Shown here: positions 9,447-18,540 of the stretch, piece after piece
How positions within the stretch are numbered: the first letter of the stretch is position 1
Layout: every line of letters begins with the position of its first letter
From: an uncultured Clostridia bacterium
GTDB lineage: Bacteria > Bacillota > Clostridia > TANB77 > CAG-508
Assembly (NCBI GenBank): GCA_948502395.1
Contig: CAOPES010000005.1
Location: forward strand, 66,455 to 130,454
Direction: 5' to 3'
DNA: 64,000 bases
Notes under the pieces: model-generated
The model's input: only the letters and a program-made list of their open reading frames with translations
The model's database searches: none
Told to the model about the DNA's origin: nothing
Made by a program: the position numbers and the translations under genes

Positions 9447-11096
9447 ATGAAAAAGAAATGGATAGTAAACAGTGTGTGGGTACGGGATATTTGTGTAGAA
9501 ATACTTGTACAAGTAGTTTCGATGGCAGTGGTAGCTGGTTTATACTGGTATTTTTTTATACCAGCTATAAACATTCAAGATGCAGGTTTTGTATGGTTGG
9601 TATTGATATTAAGCATAATTATGGCTATCGTGCATTACTGGTTATATGAATTTGATGGATTTGCGACAATAGCTATGATAGTAGTTATAGCAATAATAGC
9701 AATTTATCTAATTGTTGGTGGTATTTTATCTACCACTATGTTTAGAGCATCAAGTTATCATGAGATGGTAGAAATTGAACAAGGTGACTTTGCAGAGGAT
9801 ATTCCTAATATAATTGATCAAGCTCAAGTACCAATTGTAGATATGGAAACTGCACAGAAACTTGGAGACAGAACAATAGGCAACATAAAAAATACTACTT
9901 GGTATGAAGTTGAAAATGAATATAACTTAATAAAATATCAAGGAGAATTATATAGAATTTCAGAATTAAGCTATGGTGGTTTTTTCAAATACATAAAAGC
10001 AAAAGAAAGTGGAATTCCTGGCTATGTTCTTGTCAACGTTAAAAATCAAGAAGCAAAATATGTTCAGTTAGACGAACCAATTAGGTATTCTCCAAGTGCA
10101 TATTGGGAAAATGATTTGAAGCGGCATCTAAGGATGCAATATCCAACTTATATATTTGGAAAGTCCTTTTTCGAAATTGACGAAAACGGAAATCCATATT
10201 ATATAACATCTGTTTTAACACCTACCATAGGAGCATTTGGTGGAATGAAAGAAAAATCTTTTATTATTACAAATGCAAGTACAGGTAAGAGCAAAGAGTA
10301 TAAAGCAGAGGAGTTACCAGATTGGTTAGAGCATGCATACGATTTATCATATTTGATGAATTTGACGAAATACAATCAAATTTATGCAAATGGCTGGATT
10401 AATAGCATTTTTGGAAAAACTGACGTCTTTTATACATCTTATCGATATAGAAGCATTCGTGATAATTTTGCAGGATACAATACAGCAATTACTTCAAACA
10501 ACGATATTGTATTCTATGCAGGAATAACGCCAGCGAGCTCAGCAGAATCAAACGTAGGATTTATCTTAGCAAATCCTAGAACTGGTAAAATAACTTACTA
10601 TGAATGTGCAGGTGCAGAAGAAAGCTCAGCACAATCAGCAGTAGAAAGTTTAGTACAAGATTTGCGATATACTGCAACATTCCCGACAGTAATCAATGTG
10701 GATGGATGTGAAACATATTTTATGCTTTTAAAAGACAAAGCAGGTCTAGTACAACGGTATGCACTTTGTAATGTAAAAGATTATACAAAAGTTGTACAAG
10801 CTGAAAGCATAGAAACAGCTTTAACTCTCTACAAAGAAAAACTGGGAACGACTACTACTTTGACAGAAGTGAAGGAAATATCTAAAACAGAAGGAAATAT
10901 TCAAGAATTGTACCAGGCGGAAATTGACGGTTGTACATTCTATTATTTTACAATTGAAGGAGATAGCAATTTGTATATGTCTTCAATTAAAAATAGTAAT
11001 AGACAAGTGTTGATGGAACAAGGTACTAAGGTTAACCTTGAATATGTAGCATCTTCTGAGAATGGAATTTTCATAGTACAAAAAATTGAATTCTAA
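9447..11096 (+). CDS. Membrane-anchored protein of unknown function
   Basis: 549 residues from ATG 9447 (AAAGG upstream). Three hydrophobic segments lie in the first ~95 residues (around VEILVQVVSMAVVAGLYWYF, FVWLVLILSIIMAIVHYWLY and IAMIVVIAIIAIYLIVGGIL). A soluble region of about 450 residues follows, probably outside the membrane. I see no recognisable catalytic motif. Three CGG codons (9483, 10122, 10755) are read in frame as Arg with no frame change, which makes it the main counter-example to a universal CGG shift. It has its own promoter and a downstream hairpin, so it is a single-gene unit. Confidence 0.7.
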   Translation: MKKKWIVNSVWVRDICVEILVQVVSMAVVAGLYWYFFIPAINIQDAGFVWLVLILSIIMAIVHYWLYEFDGFATIAMIVVIAIIAIYLIVGGILSTTMFRASSYHEMVEIEQGDFAEDIPNIIDQAQVPIVDMETAQKLGDRTIGNIKNTTWYEVENEYNLIKYQGELYRISELSYGGFFKYIKAKESGIPGYVLVNVKNQEAKYVQLDEPIRYSPSAYWENDLKRHLRMQYPTYIFGKSFFEIDENGNPYYITSVLTPTIGAFGGMKEKSFIITNASTGKSKEYKAEELPDWLEHAYDLSYLMNLTKYNQIYANGWINSIFGKTDVFYTSYRYRSIRDNFAGYNTAITSNNDIVFYAGITPASSAESNVGFILANPRTGKITYYECAGAEESSAQSAVESLVQDLRYTATFPTVINVDGCETYFMLLKDKAGLVQRYALCNVKDYTKVVQAESIETALTLYKEKLGTTTTLTEVKEISKTEGNIQELYQAEIDGCTFYYFTIEGDSNLYMSSIKNSNRQVLMEQGTKVNLEYVASSENGIFIVQKIEF

Positions 11097-11103
11097 TCAA
11101 AAC

Positions 11104-11173
11104 AAGGAAGTCTGAATAGACTTCCTTAAATTATTTTTGCAGGGTGTTTTTGGGGACAGAGCAAAAAAGCACC
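11104..11173 (+). terminator. Terminator hairpin plus degenerate family B palindrome
   Basis: AAGGAAGTCTGAATAGACTTCCTT (two arms of nine bases) ends the membrane protein gene; a family B copy with one degenerate arm follows at 11142-11173. The remainder up to 11300 holds another GTCCC/GGGAC-containing inverted sequence (about 11188-11255) and an AT-rich promoter-like region. Confidence 0.65.
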
Positions 11174-11305
11174 AGCAATGGATTTTTTTGGGATAGGCCC
11201 AAAACGTCCGTGAGTGAAACTTTTTTGACTTGTCCCAAAAAGTTTCAAAAAGACTAGTAAATTTTCCAAATATATGGTAAAATAGAAAACTAGGAGGCGA
11301 TAAAT

Positions 11306-11866
11306 ATGGAACTAATAGACGTGTTAGACGAAAACGGGAAAGTAACAGGAAGAGTAGAAGACAGAAAAACTATACATGAACAAGGTTTATGGCATACACA
11401 TGTTGGAGTATGGATAATGAACAAAAATGGAGAACTATTATTCCAAAAAAGAGCAGCAACAAAACAATCTAATCCTAATATGTGGAGTCGTACAGGTGGA
11501 CATGCTGATAGTGGAGAGACGCCATTACAAGCAATTCAAAGAGAAACTGCTGAAGAAATAGGAGTTGAAATACCGCTAGAAAAATTTGAATTAATAAATG
11601 TTAGTAAATTTGAGAAAACTAATGATGAAACGCAAAAAACAGCAAGGGATTTCACATATAGCTATTTTTCAATAGTAGATTATAAATTAAATGATTATAC
11701 TATGCAGGAGGAAGAAGTTAGTGAATTAAAATATATTTCAATTGAAGATATGAAAAAAGCAAAAGAAAATGATGATAGGAGTTATACTTTTGCTAAGTGG
11801 GATAAAAGTAAATTTGATTATATTGTGGGAATTTTAGAAAAGAAAAGAGAAGAACTAGCAAATTAA
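11306..11866 (+). CDS. NUDIX hydrolase (isopentenyl-diphosphate isomerase-like subgroup)
   Basis: 186 residues with a complete Nudix box GGHADSGETPLQAIQRETAE-EIG near residue 70 (G-x5-E-x7-RE-x2-EE-x-G). The N-terminal MELIDVLDENGKVTGR and HTHVGVWIMN are typical of the family that includes IPP isomerase-like Nudix proteins. The substrate cannot be told from sequence, and many members act on unrelated nucleotides. Ribosome site AGGAGGCG lies upstream. It ends before a bidirectional terminator shared with spoIIID. Confidence 0.85.
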   Translation: MELIDVLDENGKVTGRVEDRKTIHEQGLWHTHVGVWIMNKNGELLFQKRAATKQSNPNMWSRTGGHADSGETPLQAIQRETAEEIGVEIPLEKFELINVSKFEKTNDETQKTARDFTYSYFSIVDYKLNDYTMQEEEVSELKYISIEDMKKAKENDDRSYTFAKWDKSKFDYIVGILEKKREELAN

Positions 11867-11900
11867 AATAGCGATTTCCCAACATTTAAACGAAACTCAT

Positions 11901-11938
11901 AAAAAAGTTGTTACTATATAAATAGTAGCAACTTTTTT
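11901..11938. terminator. Bidirectional terminator
   Basis: AAAAAAGTTGTTACTAT and ATAGTAGCAACTTTTTT form a long stem with A and T runs on either side. It serves the converging NUDIX and spoIIID genes. Confidence 0.85.
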
Positions 11939-11941
11939 GCA

Positions 11942-12199
11942 TTAATCCTTCATATGAATATATTTAAGTTTAGTAGCCATACCGCCCCTAATATGTCTTT
12001 CAGCCTTATTCTCATCCAAAATAATTCTAACATCCTTAGCCAAACCAGGATTAATTTTAACTAATCTCTCAGAAACATCCTTATGTACAGTGCTTTTACT
12101 TATACCAAATTTCTTAGCAGCTCCCCTTACAGTATCTTTTGAATCTATAATATAATGTGCCAAATTAATTGCACGTTCATCTATTGAAACATTCTTCAT
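11942..12199 (-). CDS. spoIIID: Sporulation transcription factor SpoIIID
   Basis: Mother-cell DNA-binding regulator that works with sigma-E during endospore formation. 85 residues, the normal length, with the helix-turn-helix VRGAAKKFGISKSTVHKDV in the middle and a basic C-terminal tail (HIRGGMATKLKY). GGAGG stands before the ATG. Its presence implies an endospore-forming lineage. yabG, veg, sipL and yunB genes follow downstream on the other strand. Confidence 0.96.
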   Translation of the reverse strand: MKNVSIDERAINLAHYIIDSKDTVRGAAKKFGISKSTVHKDVSERLVKINPGLAKDVRIILDENKAERHIRGGMATKLKYIHMKD

Positions 12200-12271
12200 A
12201 TTGTCTAACCTCCATCAGAATACTTTTGTTTAATCCTATTCACAGCAAAACAAATTTATTACAAAAAATGA

Positions 12272-12330
12272 TGTGTCCCAAAATGGACAAAATGTCCAAA
12301 AAGAAACGTCCCCAATTGTCCCAAATCGAC
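12272..12330. repeat. Intergenic palindrome, family C
   Basis: Starts TGTCCCAAAATGGACAAAAT, then GTCC, AAACGTCCCC and a trailing TTGTCCC arm. It lies in the divergent gap between spoIIID and the yabG-like gene. Confidence 0.7.
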
Positions 12331-12375
12331 AAAAAATAGCATAGAATATAATAGCCCAAAATATGAGGTGATAAC

Positions 12376-12927
12376 ATGAAGAGTATAAAACCAGGCAAAA
12401 TCTTGCATTTAGACGGGGACAGAAAATACAGCGAAAAAGCCTATAATCATTACATGAAAATGGGATTAGAAGCAGTAGTTAGAAATATTCCAGAGTACAG
12501 ACAACCAAGAGTAGTATATAGGTTATTAGAAGTATACGAGCCAGACATTTTAGTAATAACAGGGCATGATGCAATGATAAGAAAAGGGAGAAGATATAAC
12601 GACATATACAATTACAGAAACTCAAAATACTTTATCCAAACAGTAAAAGAAGCCAGAAGATATGACAAAGACAAAAATAAAAATCTAGTAATTTTTGCAG
12701 GAGCATGTCAAAGTTACTTTGAAGCCATTATATCAGCAGGAGCAAATTTTGCATCATCTCCGGCAAGAATTTTAATAGATTTCTTAGACCCTTTGATTGT
12801 TGCAGAAAAAGTTGCTACAACAGAAAAATATAAATATATAACAATAGACGATATAGCTTATCAATTAAGAGATGGAAAAAAAGGAGTAAGTGGAATAGGA
12901 GCAAACGGGAAAATGACTGTAAAATAA
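12376..12927 (+). CDS. yabG: YabG-like sporulation peptidase, short form
   Basis: Resembles the catalytic part of YabG, the protease that processes spore coat proteins. Diagnostic blocks are KILHLDGD, DILVITGHDAM (catalytic His region), NYRNSKYF, and VIFAGACQSYFEAI (Cys region), then GANFASSPARILIDFLDP. At 183 residues it lacks the N-terminal ~100 residues of B. subtilis YabG. The start at 12376 has GAGGTGAT directly upstream and no upstream coding extension, so the short form looks genuine rather than misread. It is followed by veg, the same order as in Bacillus. Confidence 0.88.
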   Translation: MKSIKPGKILHLDGDRKYSEKAYNHYMKMGLEAVVRNIPEYRQPRVVYRLLEVYEPDILVITGHDAMIRKGRRYNDIYNYRNSKYFIQTVKEARRYDKDKNKNLVIFAGACQSYFEAIISAGANFASSPARILIDFLDPLIVAEKVATTEKYKYITIDDIAYQLRDGKKGVSGIGANGKMTVK

Positions 12928-13051
12928 GTCAAAAATGCCTAATGTAACATCTTTGTAATATAATTGTAATACAGTTGTAAAAATACAGAAACAGACTGTT
13001 GAAAACGTTGGTATACAAGCGATACAAAGAAAAAACAAGAACAAACATTTT

Positions 13052-13080
13052 TTGACATTTTTGGCTTAAAATGCTATAAT
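13052..13080 (+). promoter_or_regulatory. Strong sigma-A promoter of veg
   Basis: Perfect TTGACA (13052-13057) and TATAAT (13075-13080) with a 17-bp spacer, 31 bases before the veg start. The veg promoter is also very strong in B. subtilis. Confidence 0.88.
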
Positions 13081-13111
13081 CAACTCATCTTAAAGGAGTA
13101 GGTGATAGCAG

Positions 13112-13408
13112 ATGATTTGTAGAACAGACATAGCAAATTTGAAAACTGACATCTTGGAAAAAGAAGGGCAAAAGATAATAATCAAAGGTTCACTAGGAAG
13201 AAGTAAAGTCTTTGAAAAGGAAGCTACCATAGAAAAAGCGTATCCAAATATTTTTGTAGTAAAATATGAGGAGAATAATAGAAATGTAACTTATAGTTAT
13301 ACAGACGTTCTAACAAGAACAGTACAAGTAGAAGTATTTGATGGAGAATCATATTCACCATTAATACCACCAGCACCAGAGCCAAAACCAAGAAAAGTAT
13401 CACTATAA
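13112..13408 (+). CDS. veg: Veg family protein
   Basis: Small cytoplasmic protein of 98 residues; in B. subtilis Veg promotes biofilm matrix expression, with unknown biochemistry. Family features are LEKEGQKIIIKGSLGRSK near residue 17, EKAYPNIFVVKYEEN, and SYTDVLTRTVQVEVFD. The C terminus here is a proline-rich tail (PPAPEPKPRK). The start follows AAAGGAG with a strong promoter upstream. It sits next to yabG as in Bacilli and Clostridia. Confidence 0.95.
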   Translation: MICRTDIANLKTDILEKEGQKIIIKGSLGRSKVFEKEATIEKAYPNIFVVKYEENNRNVTYSYTDVLTRTVQVEVFDGESYSPLIPPAPEPKPRKVSL

Positions 13409-13423
13409 ATAAAAGAATAACTT

Positions 13424-13456
13424 ATAAAAAGGCAGGAAATTAATTTTTCTGCTTTT
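13424..13456 (+). terminator. Terminator after veg
   Basis: AAAAAGGCAGGAAA pairs with TTTTTCTGCTTTTT, with a short loop and trailing Ts. Confidence 0.7.
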
Positions 13457-13463
13457 TATTGTG

Positions 13464-14063
13464 CCATTTTGCCACTGGGGACGGACCTTTTTGGCAATTT
13501 TTTGCCAACGGGGACGGACCTTCTTGGCACGTTTCTGACAGTGGAGACACTTTCCCTTTAGGTTGGCAATTCCCCCTTCTTCTGTGGAAATATCCGTAAT
13601 TTTGATAATGTTTACTTGAATGAAGTGAAATTTAGAATTTGTAAGTTTATATAAAAAGTAATGTTCACGGGCAAATTCTCATTTTTATTTTTCATAAATT
13701 CTTCGGTTCCTTACATAAGAAAAGAAATTCTAAAACTTTTTTATGGCTCCCTTTCACAACAAGTGTGAACCATTTCCATAAAAAAGCCAAAGAATTTCTA
13801 ATCTTATTCCAGTCACATTCAGCATTTATTCAAAATATAAAATAAGAATTTGAGCCTGAGTGAAAAATCCGTTTTATATAAATATACAAATTATTATTGA
13901 ACGCAGTGAACAAAAGCATTATCAAAATTACGGATATTTCCACAGAAGAAGGGGGAATTGCCAACCTAAGGGGAAAAGTGCCTTACCGGCAGAAACGTGC
14001 CAAGAAGGTCTGTCCCCAGTGGCAAAAAATTGCCAAAAAGGTCCGTCCCTAGTGGCAATTTTA
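13464..14063. mobile_element. ~600-bp imperfect foldback (giant palindrome), non-coding
   Basis: The whole region reads as one long inverted repeat centred near 13760 (TTCACA-ACAAG-TGTGAA). Matching arms include the family A ends, GGCACGTTTCTG against CAGAAACGTGCC, TTGGCAATTCCCCCTTCTTC against its complement at about 13950, AATATCCGTAATTTTGATAA against its complement at about 13925, AGAAATTCT against AGAATTTCT, and TTTTTTATGG against CCATAAAAAA. No credible coding frame exists inside it. It fills the gap between veg and sipL. It is either a foldback or MITE-like element or a very long hairpin RNA; I cannot tell which. Confidence 0.6.
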
Positions 14064-14131
14064 TGAATTAGGAATAAAAGGGCTTGGGCGATAATATATA
14101 TGTATAAAGAAAAATGAAGGAGGTCAAATAA

Positions 14132-15682
14132 ATGGTTGTAGATACAATAAAAGAAAATTTATGTGTGAACAAGCTAGTGGCAACAAAAAAAGAGCTAATT
14201 ATGGTAGAAGGGGATATGATAGTACCAGATTCTAAACCAGATATTTTGAATACAATTTGTACAAGTGGGGTTGTATGTATTTATAAAAAAGAAGTACAAG
14301 ATGATAAAATCAGAATTGACGGTAACATTAATACATATATAATGTATATGGCAGATGATACGCAAGACAGAGTGAGGGGGCTTTCAACAAGTTTAGATTT
14401 TTCAGAGAATGTCCAAGTTGCAAATAGTCAAGAAGGTATGACTTGCAAATTGAATGCAAATTTAAAATCAATAGAAGCCAAAGTTATTAATGGAAGAAAA
14501 GTTGGAATAAAGGCAGTTGTGGAAGTTGAGATAAAGTTATATTCGAATGAAGATGTACAGATTATCAATTCGCTTCAAGATGCTGATAGTGTAAAGATGC
14601 TGAAAGAAGATTTAATGGTTAATTCACTAGTTGGTACAGGGGACACAAAGATATATGCAAAAGATACGATTAAAATTGATGGGGCTGATAATTTAGCTGA
14701 GATTTTGAAGGCACAGGTTTGTATTTGTGATAAAGATATAAAGGTAAGTTACAACAAGATTTTAACTAAATCAGAAGCGGAAATTAAGGTCATGTATTTA
14801 ACAGAAGATAATAGAATAAATAAAGTTACTGCAAGAGTACCAGTTGTAGGTTTTATTGATATTCCAAATGTTACAGAAGATAATATATGTGATGTGGATT
14901 ATGAGATAAGAAATATTGTGTTAAAGCCAAATTCAATAGAAGAACATTCAATATATGTTGAGATAGAAATTGGTGTAATGGCAAATGTTTATGAAGAAAA
15001 GCAAATAAGCTTAATTCAAGACTTGTATAGCCCAAGTGAAATAATGGAATTCAATAAGAAAAAGATAACAGTTTTAACAAATAAAAGGACTACAAAAGAA
15101 ACTATGCAAATAAGGGAAAAGGTTATGCTAGAAGGAATGGATAATAGAAGTATTATTGATGTAGATGTTCAGCCTGTAATAGAGAAAGAAACAAAAACGA
15201 AAAATAGAATTGTGTATGAAGGTGAGTTACAATTAAGATTTATCTTATCAAATAGTGATTTACAAGTAGATACAAGAACAGCGAAAATTCCTTTTGATTA
15301 TGCAATTTCAGATTTAGATGATGGCGAAAATATGAATAGCAATATGGCAATAGAAGTGGCAAATCAAGATTTTATAGTTCAAGACGGTGGAGCTGTTACA
15401 GCAAATCTTGATATGTTAGTAAATGCAGATACTTACAGGAATACAAATATGAGCATAATAGACGAAATTCAAACAAATGGAGAAAGAGAAGCAGAAGATT
15501 ACAGTATCATAATGTATATAGTGAAAAAAGGTGATAGTTTGTGGAAAATTGCTAAACGTTTTGGAAGTACAATAGATGATATTGTAAGAGCTAATGGTAT
15601 AGAAGATGAAAACAAAATAGATGTTGGTCAGAAATTATTTATACCACGTTATAAACATCCACAAACAGTAAGCTATGTCTAA
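14132..15682 (+). CDS. sipL: SipL-like spore morphogenesis protein (DUF3794 plus LysM)
   Basis: Spore coat/cortex assembly protein of the type that partners SpoIVA in Clostridia. The 516 residues hold repeated DUF3794-type regions (ELIMVEGDMIVPDSKPDIL near residue 22; similar beta-rich blocks follow, with ADNLAEILKAQVCICDKDIK near 190) and a C-terminal LysM domain (IVKKGDSLWKIAKRFGSTID through KLFIPRY, about residues 463-508). The start has AAGGAGG seven bases upstream. Its stop overlaps the yunB start by eight bases, so the two are translationally coupled. Confidence 0.92.
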   Translation: MVVDTIKENLCVNKLVATKKELIMVEGDMIVPDSKPDILNTICTSGVVCIYKKEVQDDKIRIDGNINTYIMYMADDTQDRVRGLSTSLDFSENVQVANSQEGMTCKLNANLKSIEAKVINGRKVGIKAVVEVEIKLYSNEDVQIINSLQDADSVKMLKEDLMVNSLVGTGDTKIYAKDTIKIDGADNLAEILKAQVCICDKDIKVSYNKILTKSEAEIKVMYLTEDNRINKVTARVPVVGFIDIPNVTEDNICDVDYEIRNIVLKPNSIEEHSIYVEIEIGVMANVYEEKQISLIQDLYSPSEIMEFNKKKITVLTNKRTTKETMQIREKVMLEGMDNRSIIDVDVQPVIEKETKTKNRIVYEGELQLRFILSNSDLQVDTRTAKIPFDYAISDLDDGENMNSNMAIEVANQDFIVQDGGAVTANLDMLVNADTYRNTNMSIIDEIQTNGEREAEDYSIIMYIVKKGDSLWKIAKRFGSTIDDIVRANGIEDENKIDVGQKLFIPRYKHPQTVSYV

Positions 15683-16398
15683 GATTTATTCAAGACCAAG
15701 AATTAGAATTCCAAAGATTGTTTTTAGTGGAGAAAATAACAGGTTAAATAAAGAAAAAAGCGGAAAAATAGCTAGAATAATATTAGTGTTAATTATTGCA
15801 TTTTCTACTGTTAAAGTTATTTTAGATGCTGTATATCCAATTTTTGATACTTTGTGTGAAAATAGAGCAAGGTCAATTGCGACCATAATTTCTAATGAAG
15901 AAGCTACAAATGTTATGAGAGAACATTCTTATGATGAGATGTTTACAATAGAAAAAGATTCTAATAATAATATAACAATGATAAAATCAAATGTTATATC
16001 AATAAATGAGATAATATCTGATGTTGCAATTAAAATTCAGCAAAGGCTAGATAGCAGGGGAAGAGAGCATATTGAGATTGCACTTCGGAAGTTTTACAGG
16101 TTTTAAATTGCTAGCTGGTAGGGGGCCTGGGGTTAAAATTCAGATTTCTCCTATTGGTGATGTTGAAACTGATTTGCGTAGTGAGTTTTCTTCGCAAGGG
16201 ATTAATCAAACTCTTCATAGGATTTATTTGGAAGTGAAGTGTAGAGTTAATATTCTTACACCTTTTCAGGATTTAGAGAAGGAAATTACTAATCAGGTTC
16301 TTCTTGCTGAAAATGTTATTGTGGGTCGTATTCCTAGTACTTATTATAATCTTGAAGGAATTAATAGCACTAGTGATGCGTTGGAAATTGTAGAGTGA
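15675..16398 (+). CDS. yunB: Sporulation protein YunB, +1 frame break at a CGG codon
   Basis: Membrane-anchored sporulation protein of unknown mechanism, needed for full spore formation in B. subtilis. A hydrophobic segment (ARIILVLIIAFSTVKVIL) near residue 35 is followed by the conserved extracytoplasmic domain. The frame from ATG 15675 meets CGG at codon 138 (16086-16088) and stops seven codons later. Skipping the C gives ALGSFTGFKLLAGRGPG, in which the glycine and the LLAGRGPG block are family-conserved, and a complete 240-residue protein. It overlaps the sipL stop. Confidence 0.9.
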
Positions 16399-16408
16399 TA
16401 TATTTGTA

Positions 16409-16439
16409 AAAGGCATTGGTTAAACTAATGTCTTTTTTT
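16409..16439 (+). terminator. Terminator after yunB
   Basis: AAAGGCATTGGTT pairs with AACTAATGTCTTT, followed by Ts. Confidence 0.75.
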
Positions 16440-16469
16440 GTATAAAATCATATAGTATAGTATCACTTG

Positions 16470-16499
16470 TTGACGTAACGCTGTTCTCGACGATAAAAT
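16470..16499 (+). promoter_or_regulatory. Shared pilin-type promoter, copy 1
   Basis: TTGACG, exactly 18 bp, TAAAAT. The extended box TGTTGACGTAA is identical in front of four other pilin-like genes (57302, 59370, 60816, 62368). Confidence 0.75.
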
Positions 16500-16531
16500 A
16501 ATAAAAACAGAAGAAAAGGAGAGATAAGCAT

Positions 16532-18431
16532 ATGGAAAAACAAGCAAAGGGAATTACATTAGTGGCACTTGTAATAACAATAATAATTCTATTAATCTTG
16601 GCACGGAGTAACAGTAGCAACACTAACAGGAGAAAATGGAATAATAGGAAAAGCGGGAGAAGCAAAATTTAAAACAGAACTATCAGCAGTGGCAGAAGAA
16701 TATGAATTATATTTAACTGAAAGACTTTCAAATGATAGAAGCTTTGAACAAGGTGCATTATATGCTGGAAAAAATGCATTAATATATAACTCTATACGAG
16801 AAGAAGGGGACATATATACAATACTAAAAAACTCGAACAAAAAATATGTAGAAAACTTTGAAGTAATAAAAGGAGAATTATTTTATTTTTACCAAAACGA
16901 GCAGGAGAAAAAATGGGCAGAAGAAGTGGGGATAAAAATAAGTCCATACTTAATAATAAATGGAGAGCTAATGTCAGCAAAAGATAATGTAGGTTTAATG
17001 GATGAAGCAACAGGTTCAATAATAATTCCACAAAATGTAACAAAAATAGGTGATGGAGCATTTAGAAATGTAGAAGGATTACGAAGTATAGTAATTCCAG
17101 GAACAGTAAAAGAAATAGGAACTTATGCATTCTCAGGAAATCCAACACTTGAAAATGTAGTAATAGAAGAAGGGCTTGAAAAAATAGGTTCATATGCATT
17201 TCAAGATTGTAGTGCATTAAAAACAATAAAAATAGCAAACAGTGTATCATATATAGGGATTAGTTGCTTCGAAAACTGTGGAAAATTAGCAGATATTACT
17301 CTTCCAAATTCAATTGATGCTATAACATATAGAATGCTATCTAGATGTTCTTCATTAGAAACACTTATAATACCAGAAGGAGTAACCCAAATTGGGGAAT
17401 TAGCTTTTGAAATGTGTGTTAATTTAAAAAAAGTAGTTGTGCCTTCAACAATATCAAGTATAAATGGAACAGCTTTTAACAGTGACACTAGTTTAAAAAA
17501 TATAGAGATATCAGAAGATAATGAAACATATAGTTTTGCAAATGGTTCATTAATGTCAAGAGACGGAAAACTTTTAGTTTACATTTTAGCTAATACATCA
17601 GAAATAAATATACCAGAAACAGTAGAAATAATTCAAAGCGGAGTTTGTGAAACATATCCTAGGCAAGCAGTGTTAAATATTTCTAAAAATGTAAAAGAGA
17701 TAAGGACAATTTTCAATAATAATATTACAAGAATAAATGTTGTAGAAGATAATCAATATTTTAAAAGTCAAGACGGAAATTTATATAATAAGGAAATGAC
17801 AGAATTTTATAGATATACGCAAAATCAAACATCATTTATAATGCCAAATACAGTAAAATTAATAAAAGACAAAGCGTTCCAAACACAAAGAAATTTAAAA
17901 GATTTAACATTATCAGAAAACTTGGAAGAGATGCATTCATGGATATTTTCATTTGCAGGGATAGAACAATTACATTTGCCTAAAAAATTGAATAATGTAT
18001 ATACAGGTTGTTTTAGTGGAGCAAATTTAACTGTAAGTATAGATGAAGAAAATCCATATATTAAGACAGAAGATGGAACAACAATATTAAGCAAAGACGG
18101 TAAGAAACTTTTAGCAACAACAAAAAGTTTGGAAACATATAATATTCCAAGTTCAGTTGAAATAATAAGTAATCAAACATTTTACAGTAGAGAAAAATTA
18201 ATAAATGTGAAAATACCGGAAGGAATAAAAACTATTGGCGGACAGGCATTTGATGCATGTACCTATCTAGAAAAGGTAGAGATACCAGCGAGTGTAGAAG
18301 CTATTGCAGGAAATGCATTTTCAAGATGTAATAATTTAAGACAGATAATAATTAATAAAGAAAAAGGTTCGATATCAGGTGCGCCATGGGGCTGCCCAAA
18401 TACAAGAGATACAGTTTTTTGGAAGAATTAA
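16532..18431 (+). CDS. Pilin-like N terminus with BspA-type leucine-rich repeats, CGG frame break
   Basis: Predicted surface protein. The N terminus has a type IV pilin-like prepeptide (KGITLVALVITIIILLILA) with Gly-Ile/Thr after a basic leader. From about residue 150 on it carries many BspA/LRR_5-type repeats (pattern IxIPxxVxxIGxxAFxxCxxLxxI), associated with adhesion in related surface proteins. A CGG at codon 25 (16604-16606) breaks the frame; skipping C gives LAGVTVATLTGENG, matching the intact pilin at 59.4 kb. The restored length is 632 residues, the same as its paralogue at 57.4 kb. Ribosome site AAAGGAGAG. Confidence 0.85.
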
Positions 18432-18443
18432 ATAAAAGTAAAG

Positions 18444-18475
18444 ACATTGCTACAAAAATGTAGTAATGTTTTTTA
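18444..18475 (+). terminator. Terminator after the LRR pilin-like gene
   Basis: ACATTGCTACA / TGTAGTAATGT stem with a 4-base loop, then TTTTTTA. Confidence 0.8.
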
Positions 18476-18540
18476 TATTTTAACTAGAAAAAATACAAAA
18501 CAAGTGATATAATAACGAAAAATATCAAAAGGAACAAAAA

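Noticed and set aside
13860..14066. 68-codon open frame in the foldback region
   Set aside because: It lies wholly within the palindrome arm, has no ribosome site and no protein-like composition.
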